Counted from the stretch's first letter, positions 9,076 through 18,224 are shown. The stretch: 64,000 nt of DNA from Hyphomicrobium facile (GCF_900116175.1 NZ_FPCH01000003.1:434001-498000), one strand, 5' to 3'. Made by a program: numbers and translations. The notes: generated from the letters alone by a model not told the origin.

Positions 9076-9663
9076 ATGGTGACGAATACGGATACCATTG
9101 CCCGTCTGATTGCCAGCGACACGCTGATGCGTGGCGAGCGGCAGCTCCTTCGCAATCAAACTCCCGTACCCCAGGAGGCAGGCGACGATGCGGCGCGTAC
9201 AGTTGCTCCGCCGATCTCGCACAACGACAAAACCATGGCGCCCGTATTGCTGACGTTGCTCGACGAGCAGCTCGGCGCCTCGGTCGCCCCTGACGCAAAC
9301 CGGGCCGCCGCGCGCGGGCAAGACGCGCCATCCGCGCCAAACCGTATTGCTGCCCGTTATGCAGAAGACGATACGGTTTTTCGGGCGGATCTGCCGGCCA
9401 ATGGAACGGCATTGCCGCCCGGCCAAAACTATCCGCAGATCGCCCAAACGGTATCGTCGCTCGATCTTCAGACGTTCATGCAGCGGTTTTTGATGGGGAA
9501 GGTGAGGAGCATTCCCGCGGATGGCAGGAGCACCCCCGGAGGCGCGCGCGGACCCAAGTCCGATGACGCGTCTCAGCCAAGCCTAGCAACGGCTAAGTTC
9601 GCGGCGATTGCTGTCGTCGCGGTAATGGCGCTGGTTGTCGTTGCGGTGAGGTTCTTCGGTTAG
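9076..9663 (+). CDS. Hypothetical C-tail-anchored protein downstream of fliI
   Basis: The ATG at 9076 has a GAGGGGA ribosome-binding site. The 195-residue protein is mostly hydrophilic and of low complexity, with a single hydrophobic segment at the very C-terminus (FAAIAVVAVMALVVVAVRFF), so it is predicted to be a tail-anchored inner-membrane protein facing the cytoplasm. I do not recognise the family. It occupies the place where fliJ often occurs but lacks the long coiled coil expected for FliJ. It ends 11 bases from the convergent lysozyme-like gene. Confidence 0.65.
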   Translation: MVTNTDTIARLIASDTLMRGERQLLRNQTPVPQEAGDDAARTVAPPISHNDKTMAPVLLTLLDEQLGASVAPDANRAAARGQDAPSAPNRIAARYAEDDTVFRADLPANGTALPPGQNYPQIAQTVSSLDLQTFMQRFLMGKVRSIPADGRSTPGGARGPKSDDASQPSLATAKFAAIAVVAVMALVVVAVRFFG

Positions 9664-9674
9664 CGGGGCTTGCC

Positions 9675-10418
9675 TCAGCCGGTGCTCACCCGAACATCAT
9701 TTTCCTGCGATTTCTGATCGGTCCGGCGATCCGGCTTCTTGGTGTCGTCGTCGTCCTCACGTCTCGCTGCCGCGGTCGACATTTGCGAAAGCAGCGACAG
9801 GAGGACCTGATCGCTGGTCAGACTGGCGAATGCCGTGGGCCCGGAATCGATCGACGATGACGCCGTCGACTGAACCACGGGCCGTGGCGCTGCCACGAAC
9901 GTTGCCACTGTCGGTGTGTCCGAATCCGAGTTCTGTGGGGTCGCTGCGCCGCTCGCTGCCGCGGCCATCGCTGCAAGACTTGCATTGGCGACTTGCGCGG
10001 TCGGCCCTCCCTGGCCAAACCATGCAACTTCCTGCAGCCGCCGCTGCACGAGACCGTCCAGGACGTTGCCGCCGGCCTTATTATATTGGAGGAAGAGCGA
10101 GCGTGCAGTATCGAGATCGCCACTCGCGACGGCCTGGCCAAGCCCGCTTTTCGACCAAGCGGTTCCCGCGTTGTATGTCAGAGACGTCAATGCGGCTCTG
10201 CTGCCGTCGTCGAGACCAGGCGCAAACTTATCGACGAAGTCTGTCGCCTTTTTTATCTCGTCCGAGAAGCGCCGCTCGGCTTCGGCCTGATCGATGACTT
10301 CGCCCGCGAAGCGCGCGCGTGTGCCGTAACCGTTGGAGTTCTGGGCATAATCCCAACGGGCCTTGGCTGTGTAGCCTTCGAACTGCTTTATCGCGTCAAG
10401 ATAGCTTGGGTCGACCAT
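9675..10418 (-). CDS. GH24-type (T4-lysozyme-like) muramidase domain protein with disordered C-terminus
   Basis: The N-terminal ~135 residues resemble phage-type lysozymes of glycoside hydrolase family 24: an early catalytic-type Glu in IKQFEGY, a downstream GYGTRA segment, and the ALTSLTYNAGTAW helix typical of the fold. The remaining ~110 residues are rich in Ala, Ser and Thr, then charged. No signal peptide is visible. The ATG at 10418 is preferred to a TTG at 10451. No phage genes surround it, so a role in peptidoglycan remodelling for flagellar rod passage is plausible but inferred from position. Confidence 0.75.
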   Translation of the reverse strand: MVDPSYLDAIKQFEGYTAKARWDYAQNSNGYGTRARFAGEVIDQAEAERRFSDEIKKATDFVDKFAPGLDDGSRAALTSLTYNAGTAWSKSGLGQAVASGDLDTARSLFLQYNKAGGNVLDGLVQRRLQEVAWFGQGGPTAQVANASLAAMAAAASGAATPQNSDSDTPTVATFVAAPRPVVQSTASSSIDSGPTAFASLTSDQVLLSLLSQMSTAAARREDDDDTKKPDRRTDQKSQENDVRVSTG

Positions 10419-10488
10419 ACCCGTTGCTTTGCCATGGGTACCTTGCGGCAAGCTGGTGTCGAGGGTTTCGCCCGAGGACTATGACGGT

Positions 10489-11721
10489 CTAGCGCCGCGA
10501 CCGCGCGACGTCTCTCAGCACGCTCGCTTCGAGTTGCACCTCGTCCAACCGGTGCTTCAGCACGTCACCGATACTGATGAGGCCGACGACCTTGCCTTCG
10601 ACGACCACGGGCAAATGACGAATGCGCCGCTGGGTCATGATGCTGGCGACGGCTGCCACGCGATCTTCGGGCGCACACGTGACCACAGAGCGGGTCATCA
10701 GATTGGCGACGCGCATCTGGGGCAAGTCCATGCCGAACTCGTCGATACCGCGTGCCAAATCTCTTTCGGAAATGATTCCCTCGAGACCGCCCTTGTTGTC
10801 GAGAACAAGCATCGCGCCAACGGATTCTTTTCTGAAGCTATGCGCCAAGGCGCGCATCGTGGCATTTGCCTCGATGGTTTTAACTGCAGACCCCTTGGTC
10901 TTCAGAATGTCTGAGACCTTCATCTGATCGCTCCAATCAAGACCCGTCAGCCCTTCGCAATTGCTTGCGTGCAGACGGTATAAAGCCGCTAAAAGATCTT
11001 CCCGGTCCTCCGCGGTCAGCGGATCGTGCGGGTTGCGATCACGCGCCGCCAAGAGGCTCGTGAGGTCGTCCACGATGACCGTGTCCTCGCTGAAGGCCGG
11101 ACTTTCCCGACAGAAGGCGCTTCTGGTCGTGATGACATCGTATCCCGCCGCCTTCGCAGCCAATGCGCCGCGGCGTCCACCTTCGATGACGAGAGTGTGC
11201 TTGGGGTCGATGCCCAGCGTCGTGCGCGCTTCGGTGTACAGCCGCTCACACTCGCCCTTTCCGGCCTTATCGCCTGGGACGACGGCGTCGAACAGCGTTC
11301 GTCCACGATCGCCGAGAAGCGTGGTGAGCAGGCGCTCGGTATCTTTGGGTTCGAGAAGCGAAACAAGGATGAGGCGCAGCCCGTCGCTGCGTGCAGCGAT
11401 GATCAAGTCGCGAATGCCGGGACGGGGTTCGACCGCCGTCGTGGAAAGCATCTCGCCGAAAATTTTGGAAGCGCGGCGATGCATGGCCTGAATGAGGAGC
11501 GAAAGATCCTCAGTCTCAGGCTTACCGCGAAGAATGGAGCGTACGTAGTGCGCCATACGCGCCTCGCCGCCGCCAAGCTTGGCGGTGAGGGCAAATCCCT
11601 CGCGATCGCAGGACCAATCAAAGCCAGCTTCGGAAAACGTTTGTGCGAACGCTCGCCGGCGAACGTCTTCCGTTTCGGCAAGAGCACCATCTGCTCGAAT
11701 GATGATAGACTGCAGCGTCAT
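10489..11721 (-). CDS. HAD-like domain fused to a CBS-domain pair; catalytic Asp missing
   Basis: This 410-residue protein combines a CbbY-type HAD hydrolase fold (about residues 1-215) with two CBS domains (about 285-405, including GAMLVLDNKGGLEGIISERD and RRIRHLPVVVEGKVVGLIS). The HAD motif I, normally DxDG, reads RADG, so the nucleophilic Asp is Arg. Motif IV, normally EDS, reads EGG. It is therefore probably not a phosphatase. The CBS pair likely binds an adenosyl ligand. The ATG at 11721 is preferred to a TTG at 11790. It is downstream of the LysR gene and separate from the flagellar operons. Confidence 0.8.
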   Translation of the reverse strand: MTLQSIIIRADGALAETEDVRRRAFAQTFSEAGFDWSCDREGFALTAKLGGGEARMAHYVRSILRGKPETEDLSLLIQAMHRRASKIFGEMLSTTAVEPRPGIRDLIIAARSDGLRLILVSLLEPKDTERLLTTLLGDRGRTLFDAVVPGDKAGKGECERLYTEARTTLGIDPKHTLVIEGGRRGALAAKAAGYDVITTRSAFCRESPAFSEDTVIVDDLTSLLAARDRNPHDPLTAEDREDLLAALYRLHASNCEGLTGLDWSDQMKVSDILKTKGSAVKTIEANATMRALAHSFRKESVGAMLVLDNKGGLEGIISERDLARGIDEFGMDLPQMRVANLMTRSVVTCAPEDRVAAVASIMTQRRIRHLPVVVEGKVVGLISIGDVLKHRLDEVQLEASVLRDVARSRR

Positions 11722-11927
11722 CTGCCAGTCATTATCCAATCTGGATTTCAAGTATTTGGGAAAGGTACTCCTGGTTTTGAACCGCGCCAACGCGACGTAA
11801 AGTCAGGGAGTTCCGCCATTAACTCGGCCCAATTGCGCTGCGGAAATATTGACCTATCGCATTGCAGTGCAACAGCGGGCGCGGCGCTTCGGCGGTCGCC
11901 CAGAGGGCTCTCGGTCAGCTTAACTCG

Positions 11928-12896
11928 TTATGCTCGGAAATCTTCGTCCAGCCACGGCATCGCGCTGCGGAGCGGAGCAAGGGTCGATGCTTCGAGTGAC
12001 GATTTGCAGGCCTTCGTCAGGTCGCGGGGAAGGGTCCCAAGCTCTTGCCTTCGGCTTACGAGCGTTAAGGTTCGCTTAAGCTTTGGACCGGGCAACGGTG
12101 CGGTTCGAACATCGCTGCCATCGAGGGCTGCTTCGGCGAGGCATATCGGCGTCGTTATCGCGAAGCCTTTACCTCTCGCGACCATGTCGCTCACGCCAAA
12201 CGGCGTATCGAACTCAAGACCTTGCGGGAAGTCGATATTGAGACGGCGGAGATGGCGCTCGATATCGATGCCGGTCTTCGAACGGGCGCTGTAGCGAATA
12301 AGGGGCAGCTTCTCCGCGCAGGCCTCGAGGTCCGCTACGGAGCGCGGGATTTTGTGCCTCGGGGGCAGCACGAGAATGTAGGGCTCGGTAACGATCTCAT
12401 GGCGGTCGAACCCTTCGACGTCGCTCATATCGTCGACGCCGATGAAAAGGTCGAGGTTTCGCGTCAGCAGCGCGCCGGCGTGCGCAGACGTCAGTCCGGA
12501 TTGCACAGACACGTGATCGGCGTGGGTGACGAGAAAGGACGCAAGCGGCCCGGTTAACGCCCGCGACAGGCTGTCAACCAATCCCGCGCGGATCAGCGCA
12601 AGGCGGCCACGGGACGTGTGCCGGATGGCCATCGCAATCTGCCGGGCTTCGGAGACGAGGGCGGACGCGCGCTGGCGCATCAATTCGCCAGCGGGGGTCA
12701 GCGCGAGCGGGCGGACACTGCGGTCGAACAGCTTTACGCCGATCCGCTGCTCAAGATCGGCGATGGCTTGAGAGATCGCCGGCTGCGTCATCGCGAGGCT
12801 CTTGGCAGCAAGCGCCATGGAGCGCGCCTCGCAAACGCCGAGAAACGCTTCGAGGACGTGCAGATCGAAAGGAAGCCGGGCCGGGCGTGTCGTCAT
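11928..12896 (-). CDS. LysR-family transcriptional regulator divergent from the NMG dehydrogenase genes
   Basis: The 322-residue product has an N-terminal winged helix-turn-helix (about residues 10-70, with AAKSLAMTQPAISQAIADLE and LFDRSVRPLALTPAGE) and a LysR substrate-binding domain after residue 95. It is transcribed away from mgdA, and the 117 bases to the preferred mgdA start contain an inverted repeat of the T-N11-A type. By the usual LysR arrangement it probably controls mgdABCD and itself. The effector is unknown; methylamine-derived glutamyl compounds are candidates by context only. Confidence 0.9.
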   Translation of the reverse strand: MTTRPARLPFDLHVLEAFLGVCEARSMALAAKSLAMTQPAISQAIADLEQRIGVKLFDRSVRPLALTPAGELMRQRASALVSEARQIAMAIRHTSRGRLALIRAGLVDSLSRALTGPLASFLVTHADHVSVQSGLTSAHAGALLTRNLDLFIGVDDMSDVEGFDRHEIVTEPYILVLPPRHKIPRSVADLEACAEKLPLIRYSARSKTGIDIERHLRRLNIDFPQGLEFDTPFGVSDMVARGKGFAITTPICLAEAALDGSDVRTAPLPGPKLKRTLTLVSRRQELGTLPRDLTKACKSSLEASTLAPLRSAMPWLDEDFRA

Positions 12897-12907
12897 AGCC
12901 GCCTACT

Positions 12908-12922
12908 ATAAGTATTTCTTAT
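12908..12922. promoter_or_regulatory. Candidate LysR-type operator (T-N11-A inverted repeat)
   Basis: A perfect inverted repeat, ATAAG-TATTT-CTTAT, lies between the divergent LysR gene and mgdA. It matches the T-N11-A spacing expected for LysR-family recognition sites, and a second AT-rich block follows at about 12943-12951. The assignment is from sequence pattern and position only. Confidence 0.5.
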
Positions 12923-13013
12923 ATTATCGTCAATTACGGGGCGATATATAAGCATGAGCGTTGATACACGGCGGGCTGGACTCTCTGGCGCGCGTGAAAA
13001 AGCAGAGCATCTC

Positions 13014-14276
13014 ATGCCGCGCTCAGATCGCTATTCTATCTTTTCGGTTTTTCTCGAGGGGCTCCGTGGGCAGACCGGTTGGGGTCCTGCCTGGCGTAAG
13101 GCATCTCCCAAACCCAGCTACGATGTCGTCATCGTCGGCGGCGGCGGGCATGGCCTCGCGACGGCCTATTACCTCGCAAAGAGATACGGGCTGACCAACG
13201 TCGCTGTCGTCGAAAAGGGCTGGATCGGTTCCGGCAACGTCGGCCGCAACACGACGATCGTTCGCTCCAATTATCTCCTGCCGGGCAACATCCCGTTCTA
13301 CGAGATGAGCATGAAGCTCTGGGAGGGGCTGGAGCAGGACCTGAACTACAATGCGATGGTCTCGCAGCGCGGCGTCCTCAATCTTTATCATTCGGATGCC
13401 CAGCGCGACGCCTATGCGCGGCGCGGAAATGCGATGCGCCTTCATGGCATCGATGCCGAACTGCTCGATCGCGAAGCGGTTCGCTCCATGTATCCATGGC
13501 TCAACTACGATAGCGCCCGCTTTCCGATCCAGGGCGGCCTCTTGCAGCGCCGCGGCGGAACGGTGCGCCACGATGCTGTGGCTTGGGGTTATGCGCGAGG
13601 CGCCGACCGGCTCGGCGTCGATATCATCGAGAACGCCGAAGTTACCGGCTTCCGCCTAGACAAGGGCAAAATCACCGGCGTTGAGACGACGCGCGGCTTC
13701 ATCGGCGCCAACAAAGTCGGACTGGCCGTTGCCGGCAATTCCTCGCGCGTCGCGGCGATGGCGGGTTTGACGCTGCCGATCGAAAGTCATGTTTTGCAAG
13801 CCTTCGTATCCGAAGGCATCAAGCCACTCATCGACGGCGTCGTGACGTTCGGCGCCGGACACTTCTACGTCAGCCAATCGGACAAGGGCGGCCTTGTCTT
13901 CGGTGGCGACATCGACGGTTACAACACCTACGCGCAGCGGGGTAACCTTCCCGTCGTCGAGGATGTCCTCGAAGGCGGGATGGCGCTGATGCCGCGTATC
14001 GGCCGGGTGCGCCTGCTGCGCTCCTGGGGCGGCATCATGGACATGAGCATGGACGGCTCGCCGATCATCGACCGGACGCCGACAGAGGGACTCTATTTCA
14101 ACGGCGGCTGGTGTTACGGCGGCTTCAAAGCGACACCGGCTTCGGGCTTGTGCTTTGCGCACCTTATTGCCCGCAACGAACCGCACGAGGTAGCGCGAGC
14201 CTATCGCCTCGATCGCTTCCGCACTGGTCACATGATCGATGAGAAGGGCATGGGCAATCAGCCCAACCTGCACTGA
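13014..14276 (+). CDS. mgdA: N-methylglutamate dehydrogenase subunit A (sarcosine oxidase beta-like)
   Basis: The protein belongs to the FAD-dependent SoxB-like family. It has an N-terminal RYSIFS segment, the dinucleotide-binding motif VVIVGGGGHGLATAYYLAKR and the GSGNVGRNTTIVRSNYL region characteristic of the beta subunit. With MgdB-D it oxidises N-methylglutamate to glutamate and a C1 unit carried on tetrahydrofolate. The ATG at 13014 follows an AGAG ribosome-binding site and matches the family N-terminus; an in-frame ATG at 12954 would add 20 residues. It heads mgdABCD. Confidence 0.9.
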   Translation: MPRSDRYSIFSVFLEGLRGQTGWGPAWRKASPKPSYDVVIVGGGGHGLATAYYLAKRYGLTNVAVVEKGWIGSGNVGRNTTIVRSNYLLPGNIPFYEMSMKLWEGLEQDLNYNAMVSQRGVLNLYHSDAQRDAYARRGNAMRLHGIDAELLDREAVRSMYPWLNYDSARFPIQGGLLQRRGGTVRHDAVAWGYARGADRLGVDIIENAEVTGFRLDKGKITGVETTRGFIGANKVGLAVAGNSSRVAAMAGLTLPIESHVLQAFVSEGIKPLIDGVVTFGAGHFYVSQSDKGGLVFGGDIDGYNTYAQRGNLPVVEDVLEGGMALMPRIGRVRLLRSWGGIMDMSMDGSPIIDRTPTEGLYFNGGWCYGGFKATPASGLCFAHLIARNEPHEVARAYRLDRFRTGHMIDEKGMGNQPNLH

Positions 14277-14288
14277 AGGCGAGCCAAC

Positions 14289-14582
14289 ATGCGCATCAAT
14301 TGCCCCCATTGCGGCGAACGCAGCCTCGACGAATTCTCCTATCTCGGAGATGCCGTCGTGCGCCCCGATCCCGCGTCGCCGAATGCCCAAGACGCGTTTT
14401 ACGCGTACGGGTATGAGCGTGCCAACGTCGCCGGACCGATGCAGGAACTCTGGTATCACGCCGCGGGATGCCACGCCTGGCTCGTCGTCACGCGCGACAC
14501 GCGCACTCATGAAATTTCCGAAGTCAAATCCGCTCAAGAGGTCGCCCTCGCGCGGCAGAAAGTTGCGGGCACGGCGCAATGA
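14289..14582 (+). CDS. mgdB: N-methylglutamate dehydrogenase subunit B (sarcosine oxidase delta-like)
   Basis: This 97-residue protein has the SoxD signature: an N-terminal CPHCGER zinc-binding pair, then FSYLGDA, and a C-terminal half with ELWYHAAGCHAWLVVTRDT. In the tetrameric sarcosine oxidases the delta subunit is a small zinc-containing structural subunit. It is 12 bases after mgdA and overlaps mgdC by 4 bases. The order beta-delta-alpha-gamma is identical to heterotetrameric sarcosine oxidase operons; the nearby mgs and gmaS genes point to the N-methylglutamate paralogue. Confidence 0.9.
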   Translation: MRINCPHCGERSLDEFSYLGDAVVRPDPASPNAQDAFYAYGYERANVAGPMQELWYHAAGCHAWLVVTRDTRTHEISEVKSAQEVALARQKVAGTAQ

Positions 14583-17566
14583 TACAATCGTCCCAAACTT
14601 CACGACTCAAGAATCGCGGGCTGATCGACCGTTCGCAGCCTCTCGATTTTACTTTCGACGGCGTTCCCTACACGGGATACGCGGGCGACACGCTGGCTTC
14701 CGCGTTGCTCGCGAACGGCGTTCGCCTGGTCGGCCGCTCGTTCAAGTATCACCGCCCGCGGGGCATCCTCACTGCCGGCTCGGAGGAGCCCAACGCGCTC
14801 GTCGAGCTTCGTTCGGGAGCCCGCCGCGAGCCCAACACCAGAGCGACCGTTGCTGAACTTTTCAATGGTCTCGAAGCGAAGAGCCAGAACCGTTTTCCGT
14901 CGCTGTCGCTCGACCTTCTCGCCATCAACGGACTTGTGTCGCCGTTTCTCTCGGCCGGCTTCTACTACAAGACATTCATGTGGCCGGCCGCCTTCTGGGA
15001 GAAGCTTTACGAGCCGATGATCCGGCGTGCGGCTGGCCTTGGCCGGGCGGCGCCGGAACACGACCCCGACAGCTACGATAAGGCCACTGCGTACTGCGAC
15101 GTGCTTGTCGTCGGTTCGGGCCCATCGGGATTGATGGCGGCGCTTTCGGCCGCGCGAGCAGGCGCACGAGTCATTCTCGCTGACGAAAGCTTTGCTTTCG
15201 GCGGACGACTGCTCAGCGACGCTCGAACTGTCGACGGCAAAAGCGGCGCAGACTGGGTCGCGTCAGTCATCGCGGAATTGAAGTCTTTCCCTGGCGTCCA
15301 ATTGATGTCGCGAACGACTGTCTTCGGTGCCTATGACACAGGAACTTTCGGAGCGGTCGAACGCGTCGCCGATCACGTCGCCATCCCTGCAGCGGGTGTG
15401 CCGCGCCAACGGCTTTGGCGCATCGTCGCGAAGCATTCCATCATCGCCCAAGGTGCAGGGGAACGTCCGATCGTATTCGGAAATAACGATCGTCCGGGCG
15501 TCATGCTCGCAAGCGCGGTCCGCACCTACATCAACCGGTTTGGCGTGGCTCCGGGCGAAACGGCGGTCGTGTTCTCGAACAACGACGAAGGCGCGAGCAC
15601 GATCGAAGATCTTGTGAGCGCCGGCGTTACGGTCGCGGGTCTCGTCGACACGCGCACTTCGCTGCCGCCTGCTATCAAATCGTTGGCACGCAAGCACGGA
15701 ATTCGCGTCTTCGAGGGTGCCGTCGTTGCCGACGCGCTCGGAGGTTCTCGCGTGACGGGTGCGCGCATCATCGCATCGTACGGCGCCCCGCAAACCGTTG
15801 CGTGCAATCTCATTGCCGTCTCCGGCGGTTTCAACCCCAATCTTCAAGTCACGACACATCAGGGCAGCCGTCCCCAGTGGCGGGATGACTTGGCTGCTTT
15901 CGTGCCCGGCGCATTGCCGAAGGGCATGGCCGTTTCGGGCTCTGCAAAGGGCACCTATGGCTTGGCTTCCTGCCTCAAGGAAGGTGCGCAGGCCGGTGCG
16001 GCTGCTGCCGCCGCAGGTGGATTTGTAGCAACGGCTGCGGCTATTCCCGCCGCCGATGACGAGCCAACTGAAGTCTCTGCCTTCTGGCATGTGGAGAGTT
16101 CGAAGCATAAGGCGTTCGTCGACCAGCAGAACGACGTTACGGCGGCCGACGTTCGCTTGGCGGAACGCGAGGGTTTCCAATCCGTCGAGCACTTGAAGCG
16201 CTACACGACGCTCGGCATGGCGACCGATCAGGGCAAGACTTCAAACGTCAACGGCCTCGCCATGCTGGCGGCGCTGACGGGCAAGACCATTCCGGCGACC
16301 GGCGTAACGGCGGCGCGTCCGCCATACACGCCGGTAGCAATCGGAGCCCTTGCCGGCGAACATCGCGACAAGCATTTCAAGCCGACACGGCTCACCCCGT
16401 CGCACGATTGGGCAAAAGAGCGAGGCGCTGTCTTCATCGAGACGGGGCTATGGCTCAGGGCGCAGTATTTCCCGAAGCCCGGCGAAACCGATTGGCTCAC
16501 AACGGTCAGCCGGGAAGTGACCACGGTCAGAAATTCCGTCGGCGTGTGCGATGTCTCGACGCTCGGTAAGATCGAGATCCATGGCACCGATGCAGGCAAG
16601 TTCCTGGATCGCGTCTACATCAACATGATGAGCACGCTTGGCGTCGGAAAAGCGCGCTATGGCATGATGCTGCGCGAAGACGGCATTGCGATGGATGACG
16701 GAACCGCGGCGCGCTTCGCCGACGACCGCTATTTCATCACCACGACCACGGCGAATGCGATCAAGGTTCTTCAGCATCTCGAGTTCTGCCGCCAATGGGT
16801 ATGGCCCGAACTCGATGTGCAGCTCTTCCCTGTGAGCGATCAGTGGGCGCAGTATTCCGTTGCGGGTCCTCGCGCCCGCGATCTTCTCGCGAAGATCGTC
16901 GATGCTCCATTCGATATTTCGAACGCTGCATTCCCGTACATGGCGGTGGCCGAGCTCACCGTGCTCGGCGGCATCAAGGCGAGGCTCTATCGCCTCTCGT
17001 TTTCGGGCGAAATGGCATACGAAATCGCCGTTCCGGCACGGCATGGCGATCTCTTGATGCGGACGCTGATGTCGAAGGGCGAAGAATTCGGCGTTACGCC
17101 CTACGGAACCGAAGCACTTGGCGTCATGCGCATCGAGAAGGGGCACGTCGCAGGTCCCGAGCTCAATGGAACAACGACCTGTGCTGATCTCGGCCTTGGC
17201 AAGATGGCATCGACGAAGAAGGACTTCATCGGCCGCATTCTTTCGCAACGGCCGGGCCTCGCCGATCCCAACCGGCCGCGCGTCGTCGGCTTCAAGCCTG
17301 TCGACAAATCGGCACGACTGAGAGGCGGCGCGCATTTCATCGCCAAGGACGCCGAGCCTGTCGCCCGGAACGATCTCGGCTTCATGACTTCGGTCGCGTT
17401 CTCGCCGTCGCTCGGTCATTGGGTTGGCCTCGGGTTCCTGGCGGGCGCCGAATCGCGAATGGGCGAGATTTTGAGGGCGGTCGATCCGGTTCGGAATAGC
17501 GACATCCTCGTCGAAGTGGTCTCGCCAGTGTTTTATGATGGTGAAGGAGCGCGCCTGCGTGTCTGA
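14579..17566 (+). CDS. mgdC: N-methylglutamate dehydrogenase subunit C (sarcosine oxidase alpha-like)
   Basis: The 995-residue protein has the SoxA architecture. Residues ~20-90 form a ferredoxin-like Fer2_4 domain (RSFKYHRPRGILTAGSEEPN), followed by an NAD-binding Rossmann motif VLVVGSGPSGLMAALSAARA at about 174-193. After residue ~600 comes an aminomethyltransferase (GcvT-like) domain that transfers the C1 unit to tetrahydrofolate, including GVCDVSTLGKIEIHG. The start codon overlaps mgdB and the stop lies inside the start of mgdD, so the set is translationally coupled. Confidence 0.92.
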   Translation: MIQSSQTSRLKNRGLIDRSQPLDFTFDGVPYTGYAGDTLASALLANGVRLVGRSFKYHRPRGILTAGSEEPNALVELRSGARREPNTRATVAELFNGLEAKSQNRFPSLSLDLLAINGLVSPFLSAGFYYKTFMWPAAFWEKLYEPMIRRAAGLGRAAPEHDPDSYDKATAYCDVLVVGSGPSGLMAALSAARAGARVILADESFAFGGRLLSDARTVDGKSGADWVASVIAELKSFPGVQLMSRTTVFGAYDTGTFGAVERVADHVAIPAAGVPRQRLWRIVAKHSIIAQGAGERPIVFGNNDRPGVMLASAVRTYINRFGVAPGETAVVFSNNDEGASTIEDLVSAGVTVAGLVDTRTSLPPAIKSLARKHGIRVFEGAVVADALGGSRVTGARIIASYGAPQTVACNLIAVSGGFNPNLQVTTHQGSRPQWRDDLAAFVPGALPKGMAVSGSAKGTYGLASCLKEGAQAGAAAAAAGGFVATAAAIPAADDEPTEVSAFWHVESSKHKAFVDQQNDVTAADVRLAEREGFQSVEHLKRYTTLGMATDQGKTSNVNGLAMLAALTGKTIPATGVTAARPPYTPVAIGALAGEHRDKHFKPTRLTPSHDWAKERGAVFIETGLWLRAQYFPKPGETDWLTTVSREVTTVRNSVGVCDVSTLGKIEIHGTDAGKFLDRVYINMMSTLGVGKARYGMMLREDGIAMDDGTAARFADDRYFITTTTANAIKVLQHLEFCRQWVWPELDVQLFPVSDQWAQYSVAGPRARDLLAKIVDAPFDISNAAFPYMAVAELTVLGGIKARLYRLSFSGEMAYEIAVPARHGDLLMRTLMSKGEEFGVTPYGTEALGVMRIEKGHVAGPELNGTTTCADLGLGKMASTKKDFIGRILSQRPGLADPNRPRVVGFKPVDKSARLRGGAHFIAKDAEPVARNDLGFMTSVAFSPSLGHWVGLGFLAGAESRMGEILRAVDPVRNSDILVEVVSPVFYDGEGARLRV

Positions 17567-18092
17567 GCTAGCCAACGACATCAAAAAAGCCAGCCTCGAA
17601 GCTTCCGAGCGAACAGGCCTCACGGTCACTCATATCGCCGCCCGGCGAGGCGCTCGCGCTTCGTTGGACGACGTCGCTCGCACGGCCTTCGGAGTTTCTC
17701 TCCCGTCGTCGCCGAAAGCGGTCGAAGCCCAAGGCGCGCTGATCGTCTGGACGGGTCCAGATCAATGGCTCATCGTTCAGAAAGACGAAACCGGTCTTGA
17801 CCACTACGCTGAACTTGCAAAGACATTCAATGGATTGGCTTCGCTCGTCGATGTTACGGACAGTCGTACTATTTTTCGAATTGCCGTATCGCGTCCATCC
17901 GAAACGCTTTTAAGAAGCATGGGAATTGATTTCCACGACAACAGCTTCCGGCCGGGAGACGTTGCGATCACGCACGTCTCACATCTTGGTGTAATCGTCT
18001 GGCGGCTTCCGGATGGTACAGCGTACGATTTCGCCTGCGCCCGCACGTATTCGAGGGATTTTGCGGATTGGCTTCGCAAAACGATGGCCTAA
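17559..18092 (+). CDS. mgdD: N-methylglutamate dehydrogenase subunit D (sarcosine oxidase gamma-like)
   Basis: The ~177-residue product matches the SoxG-type gamma subunit in size and in features such as WTGPDQWLIVQ and a C-terminal SHLGVIVWRLPDGTAYDFAC segment. The gamma subunit is thought to stabilise the tetrameric complex. The GTG at 17559 is preceded by AAGGAG at 17544-17549 and overlaps the mgdC stop; an ATG at 17535 is possible. It ends the mgdABCD unit, and 158 bases separate it from the XRE regulator. Confidence 0.87.
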   Translation: MSELANDIKKASLEASERTGLTVTHIAARRGARASLDDVARTAFGVSLPSSPKAVEAQGALIVWTGPDQWLIVQKDETGLDHYAELAKTFNGLASLVDVTDSRTIFRIAVSRPSETLLRSMGIDFHDNSFRPGDVAITHVSHLGVIVWRLPDGTAYDFACARTYSRDFADWLRKTMA

Positions 18093-18224
18093 TACGATAG
18101 CCATCGTTCAATAGCGGGGCCTTTTTCGGTCCCTGCGTCCTTCAGGCAATAGACATTTTCCGTTCGGGTAGTGGAATAATCACTCCCGACGTGCGAACTT
18201 ATTTTTTTCCAATAATGATTTGAG

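Noticed and set aside
9675-10418. Prophage lysis gene
   Set aside because: The GH24-type domain is phage-like, but no holin, structural or integrase genes are nearby and it lies inside a flagellar locus.
12954-13013. Longer N-terminus for mgdA
   Set aside because: An ATG at 12954 is in frame, but the added 20 residues do not fit the family N-terminus and the ATG at 13014 has a better-placed ribosome-binding site.
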